Assembly: GCA_021234155.1 (NCBI GenBank)
Contig: JAJEKV010000032.1
Location: 11,722,099 to 11,786,098 of the forward strand
Direction: 5' to 3'
Source: Isoetes taiwanensis
Lineage: Eukaryota > Streptophyta > Lycopodiopsida > Isoetales > Isoetaceae
Length of the DNA: 64,000 nucleotides
In this document: piece by piece, positions 20,830-33,400 of the stretch
Numbering within the stretch: the stretch's first letter is position 1
How the letters are laid out: each line of letters opens with the position of its first letter
Position numbers and translations under genes: made by a program
Notes under the pieces: model-generated
Databases searched by the model: none
The model's input: the letters and a program-made list of their open reading frames with translations, nothing else
What the model was told of the DNA's origin: nothing

Positions 20830-23800
20830 TTCCCTAGGATTCTCCAATATTCTCTTCAAGATTCCTAAATCTCTAAGTTTTCATGAAGATTCCTCGGTTT
20901 AGCCTCTAATTTAAAAAAAATCCTTAAGATTCTTTCATATTCCGTGAGATTCTTTCTACATTTCAGTTAGGTTCTATTGAACTAGATGGCATGATGTTCC
21001 ATTATTTATCGAAACGATCACGAACCCGCCTACTCAGAAAAGCTCTTGATGAATCAAGTCCAAAGACCTTGATTCCGCCTCGCTTGACACAATAGTTTGT
21101 AAGAAGATGCATTTAATGCAATTTGATTACTAGATGATGTGTCGCTCAAACATTGAGATGTTATTTTTCAACACATGTCATAAAAATAAGTGTTAAGGTT
21201 GTCCTTCATTAGTTGCAAAATTTCAAGGGCTAGGATGTGTCCTTCCCTCTTCAATCCAACAACGATATAATTAGTCGCACAAATCTACCTCATGTGCAAA
21301 CTCGCTATCTCTTGTAGTGGCATCACATGAGATGGCATGCATTGATTGTTGCCATTAATGGGAAAAAAAAAAAAAAAAAAAACCATTTTCCTAACTTTTT
21401 TAAAAATTTCTATGGTGGGGATTTTCTTTAACTTTCAGCAGAACGGTTCGGATGGATGTCTCGGTGATGGAAATAAAGAATACATTTAACCTATTTCTTG
21501 TTGGGGATTATTTAAACTTTCATCAAAGATCTAGATGCCCCCGATGATAAACTTTATATTAGCAAAGATATTTTTGGTATTGTTCTACTTAGAGTTTACC
21601 TTGACTAGACATTAGTCTTGGTCTTAGATTGAATTGAGAATGGAAGCATTAGGACAAAATAGAATGAAGATAAATTCAGACGCCTCCCCTCAACATATAC
21701 AAGACCCTCGGACGATACATACGGGGGACTTTCCCATGGCGACCAACTCTCGCCATGAGCGGGAACCTCCGTCTTATTTCACCATCTATAATACGATGAA
21801 GAAGGACACGAAGGGGTCATTCGCCCACGCCTTCAATGGGGCTCCTACGTCGCGGAAGCGTGAATACAAGGGTTAGCAATACACGATAAATCACATATAA
21901 ATAACCACCACGAAGGTTGGCATATCCATCCAAATACCAACGGCAAAGAATATGCATCTAAACCTAAGAAAACACCCCAAACCCATGGTTCTACCCCGTT
22001 CGAACTCGAAAGGTTGAGGATCGACCGACGGGTAGGCCTCAAGAGGTCAGCAGGACCGGAATCTTGACATGGCGCTGGCTGGCATAGAACATTGGCTAGG
22101 GTTGTCCACTCCATCCGGCCCCTCCTCACACACTTTGCATGGGCTGATTCACGCTCATGGCGCCGGGCTTATAGCCTTCCTCGGAGACGCAGCTCGAGGG
22201 GCATCACCCTGCTGAGCCTACCTGTGGTTCATGAAGCCCCGTCCGATGAGGCAGGTCGCGGAAGCCGCCCCTTCGTAATCACAGTTGGCTCCAGGGCGAA
22301 GCTAGAGAATACGCGGCCAGATCAGCCGACCCCCGCGATCCGCATCTCGAGCTTACTCGCCCTAAATCTACTCAGTGCAAGGTGCCCCATAACGGGTCAC
22401 ACCTTCCCACCTGTGTCGGGACCCATACCCGCCCCCTCGTGACCTGCTATCGGGTCTAGCTCGCTATAGGAGTCCTGTGAGCCTTTTATGTTCGTGGCAA
22501 GACCCCACCTCCACTTCACCACCGTTTCCTTGTCCGGGTGCTAAGCCGGTACCATAGCATCTATGACCCGGTGGGTTCTTGTGCAATGTGCCGCAATATT
22601 GGGATAATAAGTATTTTATCTAGGAGCCTACTACAATATATGGGCTCGAGGTCTCTACCCTCCCGTAATCCCCCCCATCTCGAGGGGTGCTAACTAAGCA
22701 AAGAACTATCAATTCATCCTTTGAGAGCAAAACCCGAATCAAAATATAAAGAGAACTTACCTTTTCAACCAAGGGTTAGTTCCTACGAATAAAAGCACAG
22801 AAAACATACAAGACAACACACAAGTGCCCAAAAGGGGCGCTACTCTAGAATATCGACCTATACTAGCCACCCACCTGTATTCCTGCCGACCAAGTGCTCG
22901 TTTGGTGCCTCCATCCTTCAAACTCGATGCGATGCTCACACAGTGCAAGTACTTGGGCAAGGTGGCAGCTCAATCCCAAGGTAGGCTTCACTCAGGTCGA
23001 CATATGGTGGATAATGGGTGGTGATCCACCTTATGGGTCCAAAATAGCATTCACCATCTCGGCCAACCGTGTTTGGCCGTGGAAAGAATGCGTCCAAAGG
23101 ATAATTAGTTTAATTATCCTTTATAAATAATGATCCCTTAAATGTAGGTTATTATCTTTAACAATTAAATTAGCATAGCTAATTTAATCCTTTTAAGTCA
23201 ACCCCTAGGTTACCATGCCCCATGGTAGCGTATCTACCTCGGTGACGATGTCAACATATTTATAATTATACCGTATAAATACTTATAACGGGAAAGAGTC
23301 CATCTCGGATCGTAAGCAATGCGCTCGAAGAAGAGTAACTACTTCCATGCCCCTTGTCGATCATAAGGTTGTTCCGGGACCCTAAGCTCCGCTATGTCAT
23401 CGCCAACTTCCCGCTCGTGATACTCGTTGCCCCCATAGTCCCCGTTCGTGAGGTCCCCTGCTCATCCATTCTTATCAAATCGGGTGATCCCGCCCCGTAT
23501 TCCTCAAGTGTTTCTTCCGCAAGACGACGTGAATAATTATATATACATTGAAAACAATTTCCTTCCAATCGAGCTTTAAGGAAAATACTTAATCATTGAA
23601 AGGAGAAAACAATGAAGTGGTTTTCAAATGCTGCAAGAAACATAAGAAGATATCCCGAATATATAAAATTGAAAACAAGACATAGATTTTGGTGTTGGCC
23701 CACTAGAGGTAATGCCAATCAAAATTAACACAATTTCATACGATGAACCAATGAAACCTAAAACCGGAGGTCGATCCACAACATCCCGGTTTTGAGTATC

Positions 23801-25277
23801 AAACCGGGCCTGGGTCGATGTCAGAGGAGTAACACGCTTAGGATTACGGTGATGAAGCTATTTACGAGGAACATTTGTAGCCAATGGCTTAGCAAACCAG
23901 ACTCATGTTCATCCAAGAACCAATCTCATGGTCAAACACCTTTGCAATGGCAAGATCACGGTTCACTAGGATGATCCGCTTCAAGGTTAGGAGCTAATTT
24001 CTTGTGGCCCTACTGCGGGTGGAAAGTGCCCTCAATGCCCATACCGCCTACCGCTTCAGGGGCAATTGCCTTAGCAAAGAAGAGAACCATGTCGCTTGTG
24101 AAAGCCGGCGAAGAATCGGGCAATATGGCATTTCAACCCCCGAACCATCGGATGGGTTGAAGAGGCCAACTTCGGACTCCAAGTTTCTCGGCAGCTCCTC
24201 CTCCATGGCAAAATCCTTCTCCCCGAGCATACCGACTCTCATCACATAAATCCTCCATGGTTGGGTCGTTTTCCAGCTTGACGACGAGGTCGTTGATGTT
24301 GGGCACATGGCCCCCAGAATTGGAAAGCCGATTCAGAAACTCAAGATGGGGTACCACAATCATTAACTTGGCGCAAGGACAAGAGTGCTGATAGGCTCAA
24401 CATCAAGAGGTTGATAGTTGAGCAACGTGTATCTCCCGGCGATAATTAGGGGCAGAGTAATCAATGAAATCATGCTGACCACGACAATATTCGCCAGCTC
24501 ATAAAGAAGGTGAGCGGTCCTCTTCTTACCCTTATTTGCGATATGCCGATCGCCCATTGAATGTCGCCGCCAGCAAGTAATCCTCCGATCCCCAACCTTG
24601 ATGGTAGCAAGCTTAACTCAATCCCACCAAGTGCTTGGCCCTTACTACGTAGGTAAAGGCCTCTCTTTAGCTAACTCCTTCCATCGCATCTAAATCAGCA
24701 AAGTTTATCCGCCGCCCTCCTCCCTCTCAATCGGAGGAAGTGGGGCCTTAGCTTGCTCTAAAAGCGGTGTCAAGCATTCATCTACATACCTGTCCATAAT
24801 AAGAGCAAGGGCAAATCGGCTTCAAAGTATAGCCCATTAGAGCCACAATCGATAATGGGAGCGTGCTTAGCATCGCCCGATGATGCCCTTGAGGATGTCA
24901 TAGCTGGCGATCATCTCCCAACATATGCTCCACAATATCTCTCATGGAGATAAGGTTGGGGCTGTTTCCCAAAGAATTCCGCTTCGTGCAATATTTCCTC
25001 TTCATAGAACTCTACAAAGGTCGATAGTCGGGTGGGCGCGCATATTGTGTCGATGAGGTCGACCGAACTCTTCGCAAACATAGGATCCAAGAGGGGGTAA
25101 GGAACCTGGGGATCCCATTGCTCGCCCCATGTACCATGCTAGTCGGCCAACAGAGTCCATCACCGCAGGTGGAAGATGGGAGGAAGAAGGAAAACAGGGT
25201 AAGAAACGATGAAACCCTAAAATGAATCTCGAGTATTTAACTTTGTCGGGCACGGCGTTCGAGGCCAAAATTTCATC

Positions 25278-25333
25278 ATTTCTTTTTTTTTTTTTTTTTT
25301 TATTATTTTTATTTTTTTTTTTTTTTTTTAATT
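25278..25333 (-). other. A-rich tract after H3-like ORF (copy 2)
   Basis: Same position as 13,226-13,276. The two A runs are longer here (about 20 and 18) and the short spacer sequence CAG is lost. Confidence 0.5.
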
Positions 25334-25439
25334 GTAGGAAAATTCACAATTCACAATAAGAAGTCAAACAGCTTTTATATTAATATATATACCCGATTTA
25401 CATAGATACAAAATTGTGATGTACATAATTATGACCGTT

Positions 25440-25765
25440 CCCCACGGATCCGGCTAACGTAGGTCTTTTGTCATGATGGTTACCGCTGGCATGGATGGCA
25501 CATAGGTTTGCATCGCCAAAGAGGGCCACCAAATAAGCCTCGTAGCCTCACTCGTGCTAGGATGGCATGAGTTTGAAAACGAAGGTCCGGCCTTTAAATT
25601 CTTGGGCAATTTCTGACCAAACGCCGAAAGGAAGTTTTCGTAACGTAAACTCGCTGGATTTCTGGTACTTCCTTATCTCTCGGTGCCACGGTTACCGGGC
25701 TTGTAGCGATGCCTCCTCCTAGGTTGGGGTGCACGCTCAGGGTAGAGTTTTCCCCGGCTGTTCCG
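25440..25765 (-). pseudogene. Histone H3-fold ORF inside LTR element (copy 2)
   Basis: Frame pieces include [38 protein letters not shown] and DANLCAIHA. The block REIRKYQKS...LRKLPF is nearly canonical H3 here, while copy 1 is frameshifted at that point; copy 1 in turn is intact over KLPFQRL...FGDANL, where copy 2 has lost bases. The lesions in the two copies therefore fall at different places, and the common ancestor probably had an open H3-fold frame. Confidence 0.78.
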
Positions 25766-27239
25766 GATCTTGGGGCTTTCACTTGGATGATATTATCCCT
25801 CTTGTTTGTCCCCTAGCGACCTTAGCGATTCCTCCCAAACTCTAAGCTGGTCCTTATAAACGACACCGGATCTTTGGGGTGTTTTCTTTTGTCTTGGCGG
25901 GGAACACCTGCTTCGCAGTGGTTGCTCTTGCGATGCCTTTCTTCCTCTTCCTTCCTCCGTCGCTCCATCACTGCCCCGGTTGCCTCTCTTGCTCTACGCT
26001 TTCGGCCCCGATCACGCATTCTTTTGATTTTTGCTCTTGTTCTGCTCTGGCGATGGATAGTATCCTCACGACTTGGCGGCCTCCTCCGTCAGCGTGTTGC
26101 CTTACGTACTTGCTACCGGTGTGGCTTGCTCCTCTGCGCTTGCTTCTCTTTGGCTATTCCGATCTCTGGTTCTTCTTGTAAGCTCTATGAGTAGCGTGGG
26201 GATTGGCTTGCATGTCTCGCTCAACAGCCCACTGGAAGTGATCTGTGAAATACGAGGGTGATCCGCCTTCCCAAAGGATACCATTGGTCTCCTCTTCATA
26301 TGAGAACGATGGAAGAGTATAGGCTCCCCATCAAAGAGGCACATGCCGCTTTCCTAGGTAGCGGTATCCTCAAGCCTGATCATCCAATGCCAACCACTTT
26401 GCAGATCCGCCTCTTGGGCCATTTGCAAACCGTTTCCGGCCTGCGTTTGTAAGGCCTCCTCCTCCTGCTTGGTCATCCCCGGCGGGAAGAACGGGCATAC
26501 TGGGCCATCTTCCCGCTCCACAATCATGCAGTCTCCGGATAAGCTTGAGCTTGAACACAAAGCTCATTATAGCAAAAAAGAGCGGTATGGGATTCGACCC
26601 CTTCAGAAAGCGCTTCCCAAATACTCCAAAGATTTCTTCGGGCCTTCGCCAAGGGCGTAATGGTCTCAATGTGGCGCAATTCAGCCATTATAAGCTCTAT
26701 AGGGTTTTAGAATAGCGAGGGCTTACGCCAGATAAACTTGCTTGGTGTCTCCATCCCTATAGGTAGGGCGCTAGGTGGGCTACCGGGCGCTTGGGGAGAA
26801 AGGTAAGGGCCGAGGTTTGATATGGCGTAGGAAGCTTCTAGCTCCGGGCGGCTATGGCGGCCAGCGAGCTCAAAAGGGCTTAGGTGTTTAAGAAAAGTGA
26901 AAGAAAAAGTCACTTTTAAAATTTTTAACCCTAAAAACTTTTTATGAAAAAAAAATGATCGGGCTGCCGCTTTCGAGGTGGCGGGCACCCCCCACCTCGG
27001 ACAGCCGCGTCCCGCGCCAACTTAGGGTTAGGGTTTTACGGTGGCCCCCCACCCCCTCGTTTCCTGGCCCCGAACTTAGGGTTAGGGTTTTTTTTTTTTT
27101 CTTTTTACCACCTTCAAAGCAAGCATGGCTGCATCCATTACCCACCGAAAAAACTCGTACTACTCCAAAATCCTCGCTCTCTAGCTAACGATCTGCCGAG
27201 TTAGTATAGGGTTAATAGTTTGGCTTCCCGTAACCATGC

Positions 27240-27330
27240 TCAATTACATAATTAGACCACACTAAAGCAAGCATGACGCTCCATTACACCAACAAACTCG
27301 ACTACCCTCGGGGCTAACGACTATCATAGT
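27240..27330. repeat. Local duplication replacing the PBS in copy 2
   Basis: Sequence similar to 15,125-15,235 of unit 1 (AATTAGACCACACTAAAGCA ...) appears here, after ACCATGCTC, where unit 1 has the PBS and LTR edge. It is a rearrangement or a local mis-assembly. Confidence 0.6.
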
Positions 27331-29625
27331 ATGGGACTTTCCTCCCATACCACTGCGCGACCAACTATAATATTGTCGCCATGGCGGGGAGCCCTCCGCT
27401 CTATTTTCGGCCATCTATAATACGATGCCCTAAGAAGGACAAAGAGAAAACGTCATTCGCCCACGCAATGGGGCTCCTACGGCGAAGCGTGAATACAAGG
27501 GTTAGCACACGGCATAAATCACATATAAATAACCACCAATGGGGGTGGCATATCCATCCAAATACCAACGGCAAAGAATATGCATCTAAACCTAAGAAAA
27601 ACACCCCAAACCCATGGTTCTACCCCTGACTCCGGTGAGGATCGACCGACGGCTAGGGCCTCAAGAGGTCGCAGACGGAATCTTGACATGGCGCTATCGG
27701 CATAGAACATTGGCTAGGGTTGTCCACTCCATCCGCCCCTCCCCTGCACACTTTGCGCGATGGGTCAATTCACGCTATGGCGCCGCTATAGCCTTCCGGA
27801 GATCGCTGGCTCGAGGCATCACCCTCGGCCTGAGCCTACTCCGGGGTTCATGAAGCCCCGGCCCGATGAGGCGGGGGAAGCGCCCCTTCCAGAATCACAG
27901 TGGCTCAGGGGCGAGCTAGAGAATACGTGCCGCAGGCAACCCCGCGATCCGCATCCTGCCGAACTTACTGCGCCCTAAATCTACTCAAAGTGCAAGGTGC
28001 CCCATACGGGTCACACCTTCCCACCAGTGTCGGACCCATACCCCTCCCTCTACGCCACCGGCTATCGTCTAGCTCTCGCTATAGGAGTCCTGTGAGCCTT
28101 TTATGTTCGTGCAAGACCCCACCTCCACTTCACCACTTTGTGTTCCTTATCCGGTGCTAAGCCAGGCACCATAGCATCTATGACCCGGTGGGTTCTTGTG
28201 CACAGCCGCAATATTGGGATAATATGGGCTTTATCTAGGAGCCTACTACAATATATGGGCTCGAGGTCTCTACCCTCCGTAATCCCCCATCTCTCGAGTG
28301 CTAACTAAGCAAAGAACTATCAATTCATCCTTTGAGAGCAAAACCCGAATCAAAATATAAAGAGAACTTACCTTTTCAACCAAGGGGTTAGTTCCTACGA
28401 ATAAAAGCACGAGAAACATACAAGACAACACACAAGTGCCCAAAAGGGGCGCCACCCTAGAATATCACCTATACTAGCCACCCACCCGTATTCCTCGCCG
28501 ACCTCAAGTATCGCTTGGTGCCTCCATCCTTCAAACTCGATGCTCACTCGATCACACAGGTGCAAGTACTTGGGCAAGGTGGCGCTCGGCTCAATCCCAA
28601 GGTAGGCCACCAGGTCGATTATGGTGGATACGGGTGGTGATCCACCTTATGGGTCCAAAATAGCATTCACCATGTCAAGCAACCAGTTTGGCCGGTGGCG
28701 ATTTCCAAAGGATAATTAGTTTAATTATCCTTTATAAATAATGATCCCTTAAAATGTAGGTTATTATCTTTAACAATTAAATTAGCATAGCTAATTTAAT
28801 CCTTTTAAGTCAACCCCCAGGTTACCATGCCCCATGGTAGCGTGATTCATACCGGTGACGTGTCAACATATTTATACGTATACCGTATAAATACTTGGAA
28901 CGTCACATAAATGATTATCATTGTATGTTCTTTGTTGATATTCCCTAATAGTTGTTTTGATCTTTTTGTCCCTTGGAGCTTTAATCCTTTCTGCTAACAT
29001 AGCTGGACATAAATTAATCTCCCCCATGGCCCAGGGGTCTCACCTAGGCATATGGGGATACCTCATCTGCGTACAAGGGGTCACCAGAAAACCCCTGTAT
29101 ACAACTTTTTAGAGGTGAAAAACCCCTACATACGTAGATGGGAAAAGCCAATTTCCATGCCCCCTTCTGTAGATGTACTTACGGACTATCTTAATTTTTA
29201 CATACCCCCACCATAAAGAAAAAATGGTGTTTAGAGAAGGAAAAAAAATTTCATTATGTTTTTAATAGACATTTCTTGCATCTATCTCTTACATTGCGCG
29301 AAATGCATATGGCATATTGAAAAGAATGCTTCGAATGCTTGGAAAGAATGTTAGGATTTAGGAATGCACATAATGCATATGGCATATTGGGCATATTACA
29401 GTTAAAAGCCCAAAAATCTATTATTGCATGGCTTGGGTTTTGAGGCCCAAAATCTGCATGCACATAATGGCCTCATAATGCATTGATTGGATGCTCCTAT
29501 ATCAGTCCCAAATCTTCTATGCAGTTCTTCATCTTCTCTTCCCATTTTGGCGTTCTTCATCCATCTTCTAGTTCTTGATCCAATTTTTCGATCTTCCATC
29601 CATTCTTCATTCGCTTTCTTCCAGT

Positions 29626-29781
29626 ATGGTGAGGATCAAGTATACGGCCAGGAAGCCCCTGGATGAATCATCCGGGCATGCAAATGAACTTTGTGGCAAA
29701 GTTTTCTTGCTTGGAGGTGGAGCAACTGCGGAGACAAAGACCAACAGTGGGTTGATCGCGTTAGTCTTGCTGATGAGATAG
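29626..29781 (+). CDS. Small ORF with H3-tail-like N-terminus (unit 2)
   Basis: Same ORF as 17,639-17,794 (MVRIKYTARK..., 51 codons, same TAG). An in-frame extension upstream (from 29,575) exists, but the conserved ATG at 29,626 is preferred because unit 1 has only that start. After the stop, an extra 17-18 bp relative to unit 1 (near 29,820) breaks the read-through frame. Confidence 0.45.
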   Translation: MVRIKYTARKPLDESSGHANELCGKVFLLGGGATAETKTNSGLIALVLLMR

Positions 29782-30288
29782 GATGATAGCAAGTCGAACC
29801 ATGGTGGTGTCATTTTTGAAGTCTTCAGCATGTAGGGAAGATTGGATGATTTGGAATCACATGTTGTGCAGTGAGGGCACATATTTGATGGACGAAATAT
29901 TCACAAGTATACCAATGTAAGAAACGCTTAGATAATAAAAATCCAGGCCAGCAACTACTTAGAGAAATATTTTGTCCATTCAAAGCGTAGCATATATGCC
30001 TAAATGTCTTCCATCATCTTGACTTGTAGCACAATACGCATATATGAGTATGTATACTCGTGTATATTGCAGAAGAAGCATTTTTTAGGTTGTGAAGAAT
30101 TTGTTAATTTTCTTCAATTGGCAGACACAAATTGTGGGCTAAAACGAACTCTACTTTTTAAGGCATGGAAAGGTTACGTTGATACTAAGGATTAAATCAA
30201 GAAATGCTTGCAGCATAAAGATCATTGCACCTTCCATAAAGGGAAAATAATCCTGGTAGGCCCTCCTCAAATTCTTATACATTACACC

Positions 30289-30912
30289 CTAGCCTAAGAT
30301 GGAACATGACACAAAATAATCGTGCAATATAGAGAACTTGACCACCTCCTTAAACAGTGGGTCTCTCAATAGAGTTATAAACTGGCACAAACTTTCTTTT
30401 GTAGTGGTTGTATATTGCACCAGTACGTGTGCACCCATTTGCCCATGAAGAAGCGTAGACTTATAGCTTTCATTCGCACGGGTGCACATCATCTCTGCAT
30501 TGAGACAGGGCGTTGGACTCGGGAAGCACGGGAGGATAGGTTTTGTCAGTGTTGCCACCAGGGTGCCATTGAAGATGAATGTCATGCCCTTCAGATCTAC
30601 CCAGCATTTGCCCATATTCGAGCGCGGTATGTTCGGTAGTTGTGCCTGACCAGCCGCTGCATGAATTATTGAATATACGACGACCGTGGGCTTGTTGGGG
30701 GTCATACCTCCATGAGGTTATGGATACACGGACTCAGTTGTGTCCTCCGGGACAGTACTGAATTGTCCTATACAATTGTACAGTGTACCAGCATACTTAT
30801 TACTGGTAAGGTTTTCCCCGAAAACCATTCCGGGCATGGGTTTTTTAATCTTGACAGTAATACGCTTGCTGCTCTCATTTTGTTTGGGTCCCATAGGCCA
30901 ATTGGTCTCCAT
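30289..30912 (-). pseudogene. Unrecognised minus-strand coding sequence (unit 2)
   Basis: Two consecutive frames: 30,718-30,912 (ITVKIKKPMPGMVFGENLTS) and 30,289-30,705 (138 codons: NMGKCWVDLKGMTFIFNGTL ... TTTTKESLCQFITLLRDPLF). The composition looks like a soluble protein and the two frames abut, suggesting one ORF with a single break. I do not recognise it. The unit 1 copy is more broken. Confidence 0.4.
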
Positions 30913-32034
30913 GGACGATAAAAACTCTATTTTATTCTATTCTAGTCTATCGCACCAAGTATCTTTGACACCCAATATCTTTTGCCCCCAGAGTCGGACA
31001 AAAGAAATGTCGAGGAGGCCTTGGTTGTGGCGATAAATTTCTTGTTTTATATAATTGAGATATGCAATATTAAACTTATCTTGTGTACGATGATCATGGA
31101 CATCGAAGCAGATGCTCTTTCTATGTGATGTCCTACCAATTTCAAAAGGTGCTTCTATATATTACTTTTAAATGGTAGGATTGGAAGCATGCATACTATG
31201 AAATACATTTTATGTACAATATCAATTCCGCCCATTTCGTTTTCCTTGACATACATTATATTATTCACTTTGAAAGAAGCAATGTGCCGTGAAACATGAA
31301 TGATATAGACACGTGTACTATGGTCGTCTAAGTTCAGACCTGACACATATACCATGGTCGTCTAAGTAGAGACACACTTGACATCGGTCAATATCAAGTT
31401 GAACAACAATTTGTATGGACATGAAACATAGTCACTATAGATTGATGTTTATATAGATTAATGTTTATATAATATATTATGCAATAGTTGAAGCATTGCA
31501 TGAAGGTTGGACCCCCAAAAAAAAAAAAAAAATAGTTATGGAGATGGGTCTGGTTTAACTAAGCCTCTATTTTGGCAAACATTATGTCAATGCCTCAAAG
31601 TGAGTGCCTTATTTCAAATGCGAAAACTTTAGCAAAAGAATTCCACAACTTGCTACACACACTGGTATCATTTCCTCTACCATTCCAAGTTTGGGGCCTT
31701 GAGGACATTAGACCATATAGTTGTTGCCACATCTGTTTATAAAATGGGTTGAGGTAGTGCCTTTGGAATGAAAAGTGCCTTTACCACCGCTAGATTCCTG
31801 TATGAAAGTATTTCTACCAGATTTGGTATTGCACATAAGATCCTAACTAATAAAGGCACTAAATTTGATAATGCAATTGTTGAATCTATAATTAAGAAAT
31901 TGATAAGTAAATATATTAACAGTATTTTGTATCTACAAAAATAGAAGAGAATAGAATAGATTTTTATTGTCCAACTTTTTTGTTTCAAAAATGGTGATTT
32001 GAATGTTATAAATACTGTTATAATGCTAACTTTG

Positions 32035-32280
32035 AAACTATGGCATGAGAGATTAGGTCACACTCATGCAAATAACTTGTACATGATAAAAACGGGCCAA
32101 ATAGATGTTACAAATATAGAGAGGCAAATTTAGTTGTGCTGGATGCCTCAAAGGCAAATGATGTAGATTGCCTAACCTAAGCAAGGAAAAGGAGCAAAAA
32201 AATGAATGAACTTGTTTATAGTGATTTGTGTGGGCCATTGAATATAAGGAGCATTCATGGAAAGAAGTATTTTAAAAATC
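32035..32280 (+). mobile_element. Ty1/copia pol remnant (unit 2)
   Basis: More complete than the unit 1 copy: LWHERLGHTHANNLYMIKTG gives the HxxxxH of the GAG-pre-integrase zinc site, then a broken CxxC region, then NELVYSDLCGPLNIRSIHGK of the integrase start. It ends against LINE-like sequence at about 32,285. Confidence 0.82.
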
Positions 32281-32286
32281 TAAGGA

Positions 32287-33400
32287 TTGCCAGAGACACC
32301 AGAAGAAAACACTAAGCAGGTAATTGATGATTTTTTCCAAACAAAACTATTCCTGCATGAACCGCAGGGAATTGAGGCCTTTAGAGTGGGGAAGAGTGGA
32401 AACAGCCGCCCAATGATTGTTAAGTTTGCATCAATTGCAGCTAAACAAAAGGGTCCTTCCACACTGCTCAAAGAGAATGGACAAAGATGAAAGAACACAG
32501 AGCAGAAGGCAAATGGGCATTTTTGAAGGCAGATCTAGCCGTGCTTACTAACCATAAGTATACTTCTAGATTAGAATAAGAATTTGTCACCTTGCGAACA
32601 TCTATATGGAATTACTTCTAGATTAGAATAAGAATTTGTCACCTTGCGAACATGTATATGGAACATTGGAGGTTTTACTGCTATTAAGTCTATAAGTGCT
32701 GCAGTTTTTTTTTCATACATTAGATCTGATACTTTTGGTAGAAACATGGGCACACGAAGCAAATATTCTGCCAACTATAGATGGGTTTGAGCAAATATAC
32801 GCAACATCAAAGGAAAGACCCTCTAGTTTAGGAAGAGGAGAAGGTGGACTGGCATGCTATGCTAAGAGCAATATTGCGTCAAATATTAAGATGGTTAAAG
32901 TTTGTGATCAGTTGCAGTACCTATGGCTTGAAATATGTGGTTTTCGAAAGCAGATTCACCTGGCAATGTGTTATTTTGCTCCTCTGCAAGCTAACATTTA
33001 TAAAAGCGCGGGGTTAAATAAGCAAGATCCTTTGGATCATATCAGCTTAGATATTTCAGTTTCTCACAAAAAGGAATATCTATTCTTACTGGGGATTTTG
33101 TTGCATGCTTAGCCAATAAACAAGTCTCCTGGATAAGTAATATAGATAAAGATCCATTATGGTTGAATGAAGAAGAAGCTTGGCATATAGTAGGACAAAC
33201 TTGGAAGCGATCCTCTCCAGACAATGTTATAAACACAATGGGTAAGCACCTTCTTTCCATGTGTAGCTGTTTTGAATTGGTAGTTTTGAGTGGTTGTAAT
33301 AGATATCCGGAATCCAGATACTTCACTAATGAGACAGTACATGGAAAAAGTGTGGTAGACTTTGATTATGGACAAAGAAGCAGCGGATAAATACATATCA
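32287..33400 (+). mobile_element. L1-like LINE: ORF1 C-terminus and ORF2 endonuclease
   Basis: Frame 32,287-32,490 gives AFRVGKSGNSRPMIVKFASI, the RxGK...RPxIVxF signature of plant L1 ORF1 RNA-binding domains. Frame 32,696-33,112 gives ETWAHEANILPTIDGFEQIY, GRGEGGLACYAKS and LWLEI, which are endonuclease (EEP) landmarks. After a frame change near 33,090, GDFVACL is a decayed GDFN motif, followed by a short remainder to about 33,400. No reverse transcriptase follows, so the element is truncated. It spans the right border of duplication unit 2. Confidence 0.8.

Larger units (their letters stand above)
21676..28907 (-). mobile_element. Non-autonomous LTR retrotransposon, copy 2 (7.23 kb)
   Basis: Duplicate of 9,622-16,893 carrying the same TSD TAAAT (21,671-21,675 and 28,908-28,912). 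The left terminus reads TCAGACG instead of TGTGACG; the right terminus is intact. LTRs are about 21,676-23,285 and about 27,330-28,907. The PBS seen in copy 1 is missing; a local duplication replaces it (27,240-27,330). Confidence 0.85.
20830..32870. repeat. Tandem segmental duplication, unit 2 (about 12.04 kb)
   Basis: Head-to-tail copy of 8,780-20,829. AT-rich stretches such as 30,910-31,500 are almost identical to 18,910-19,500, whereas GC-rich stretches show many 1-5 bp indels. The right end continues without break into more LINE endonuclease sequence, so unit 2 keeps the ancestral right flank and unit 1 the ancestral left flank. Confidence 0.92.
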
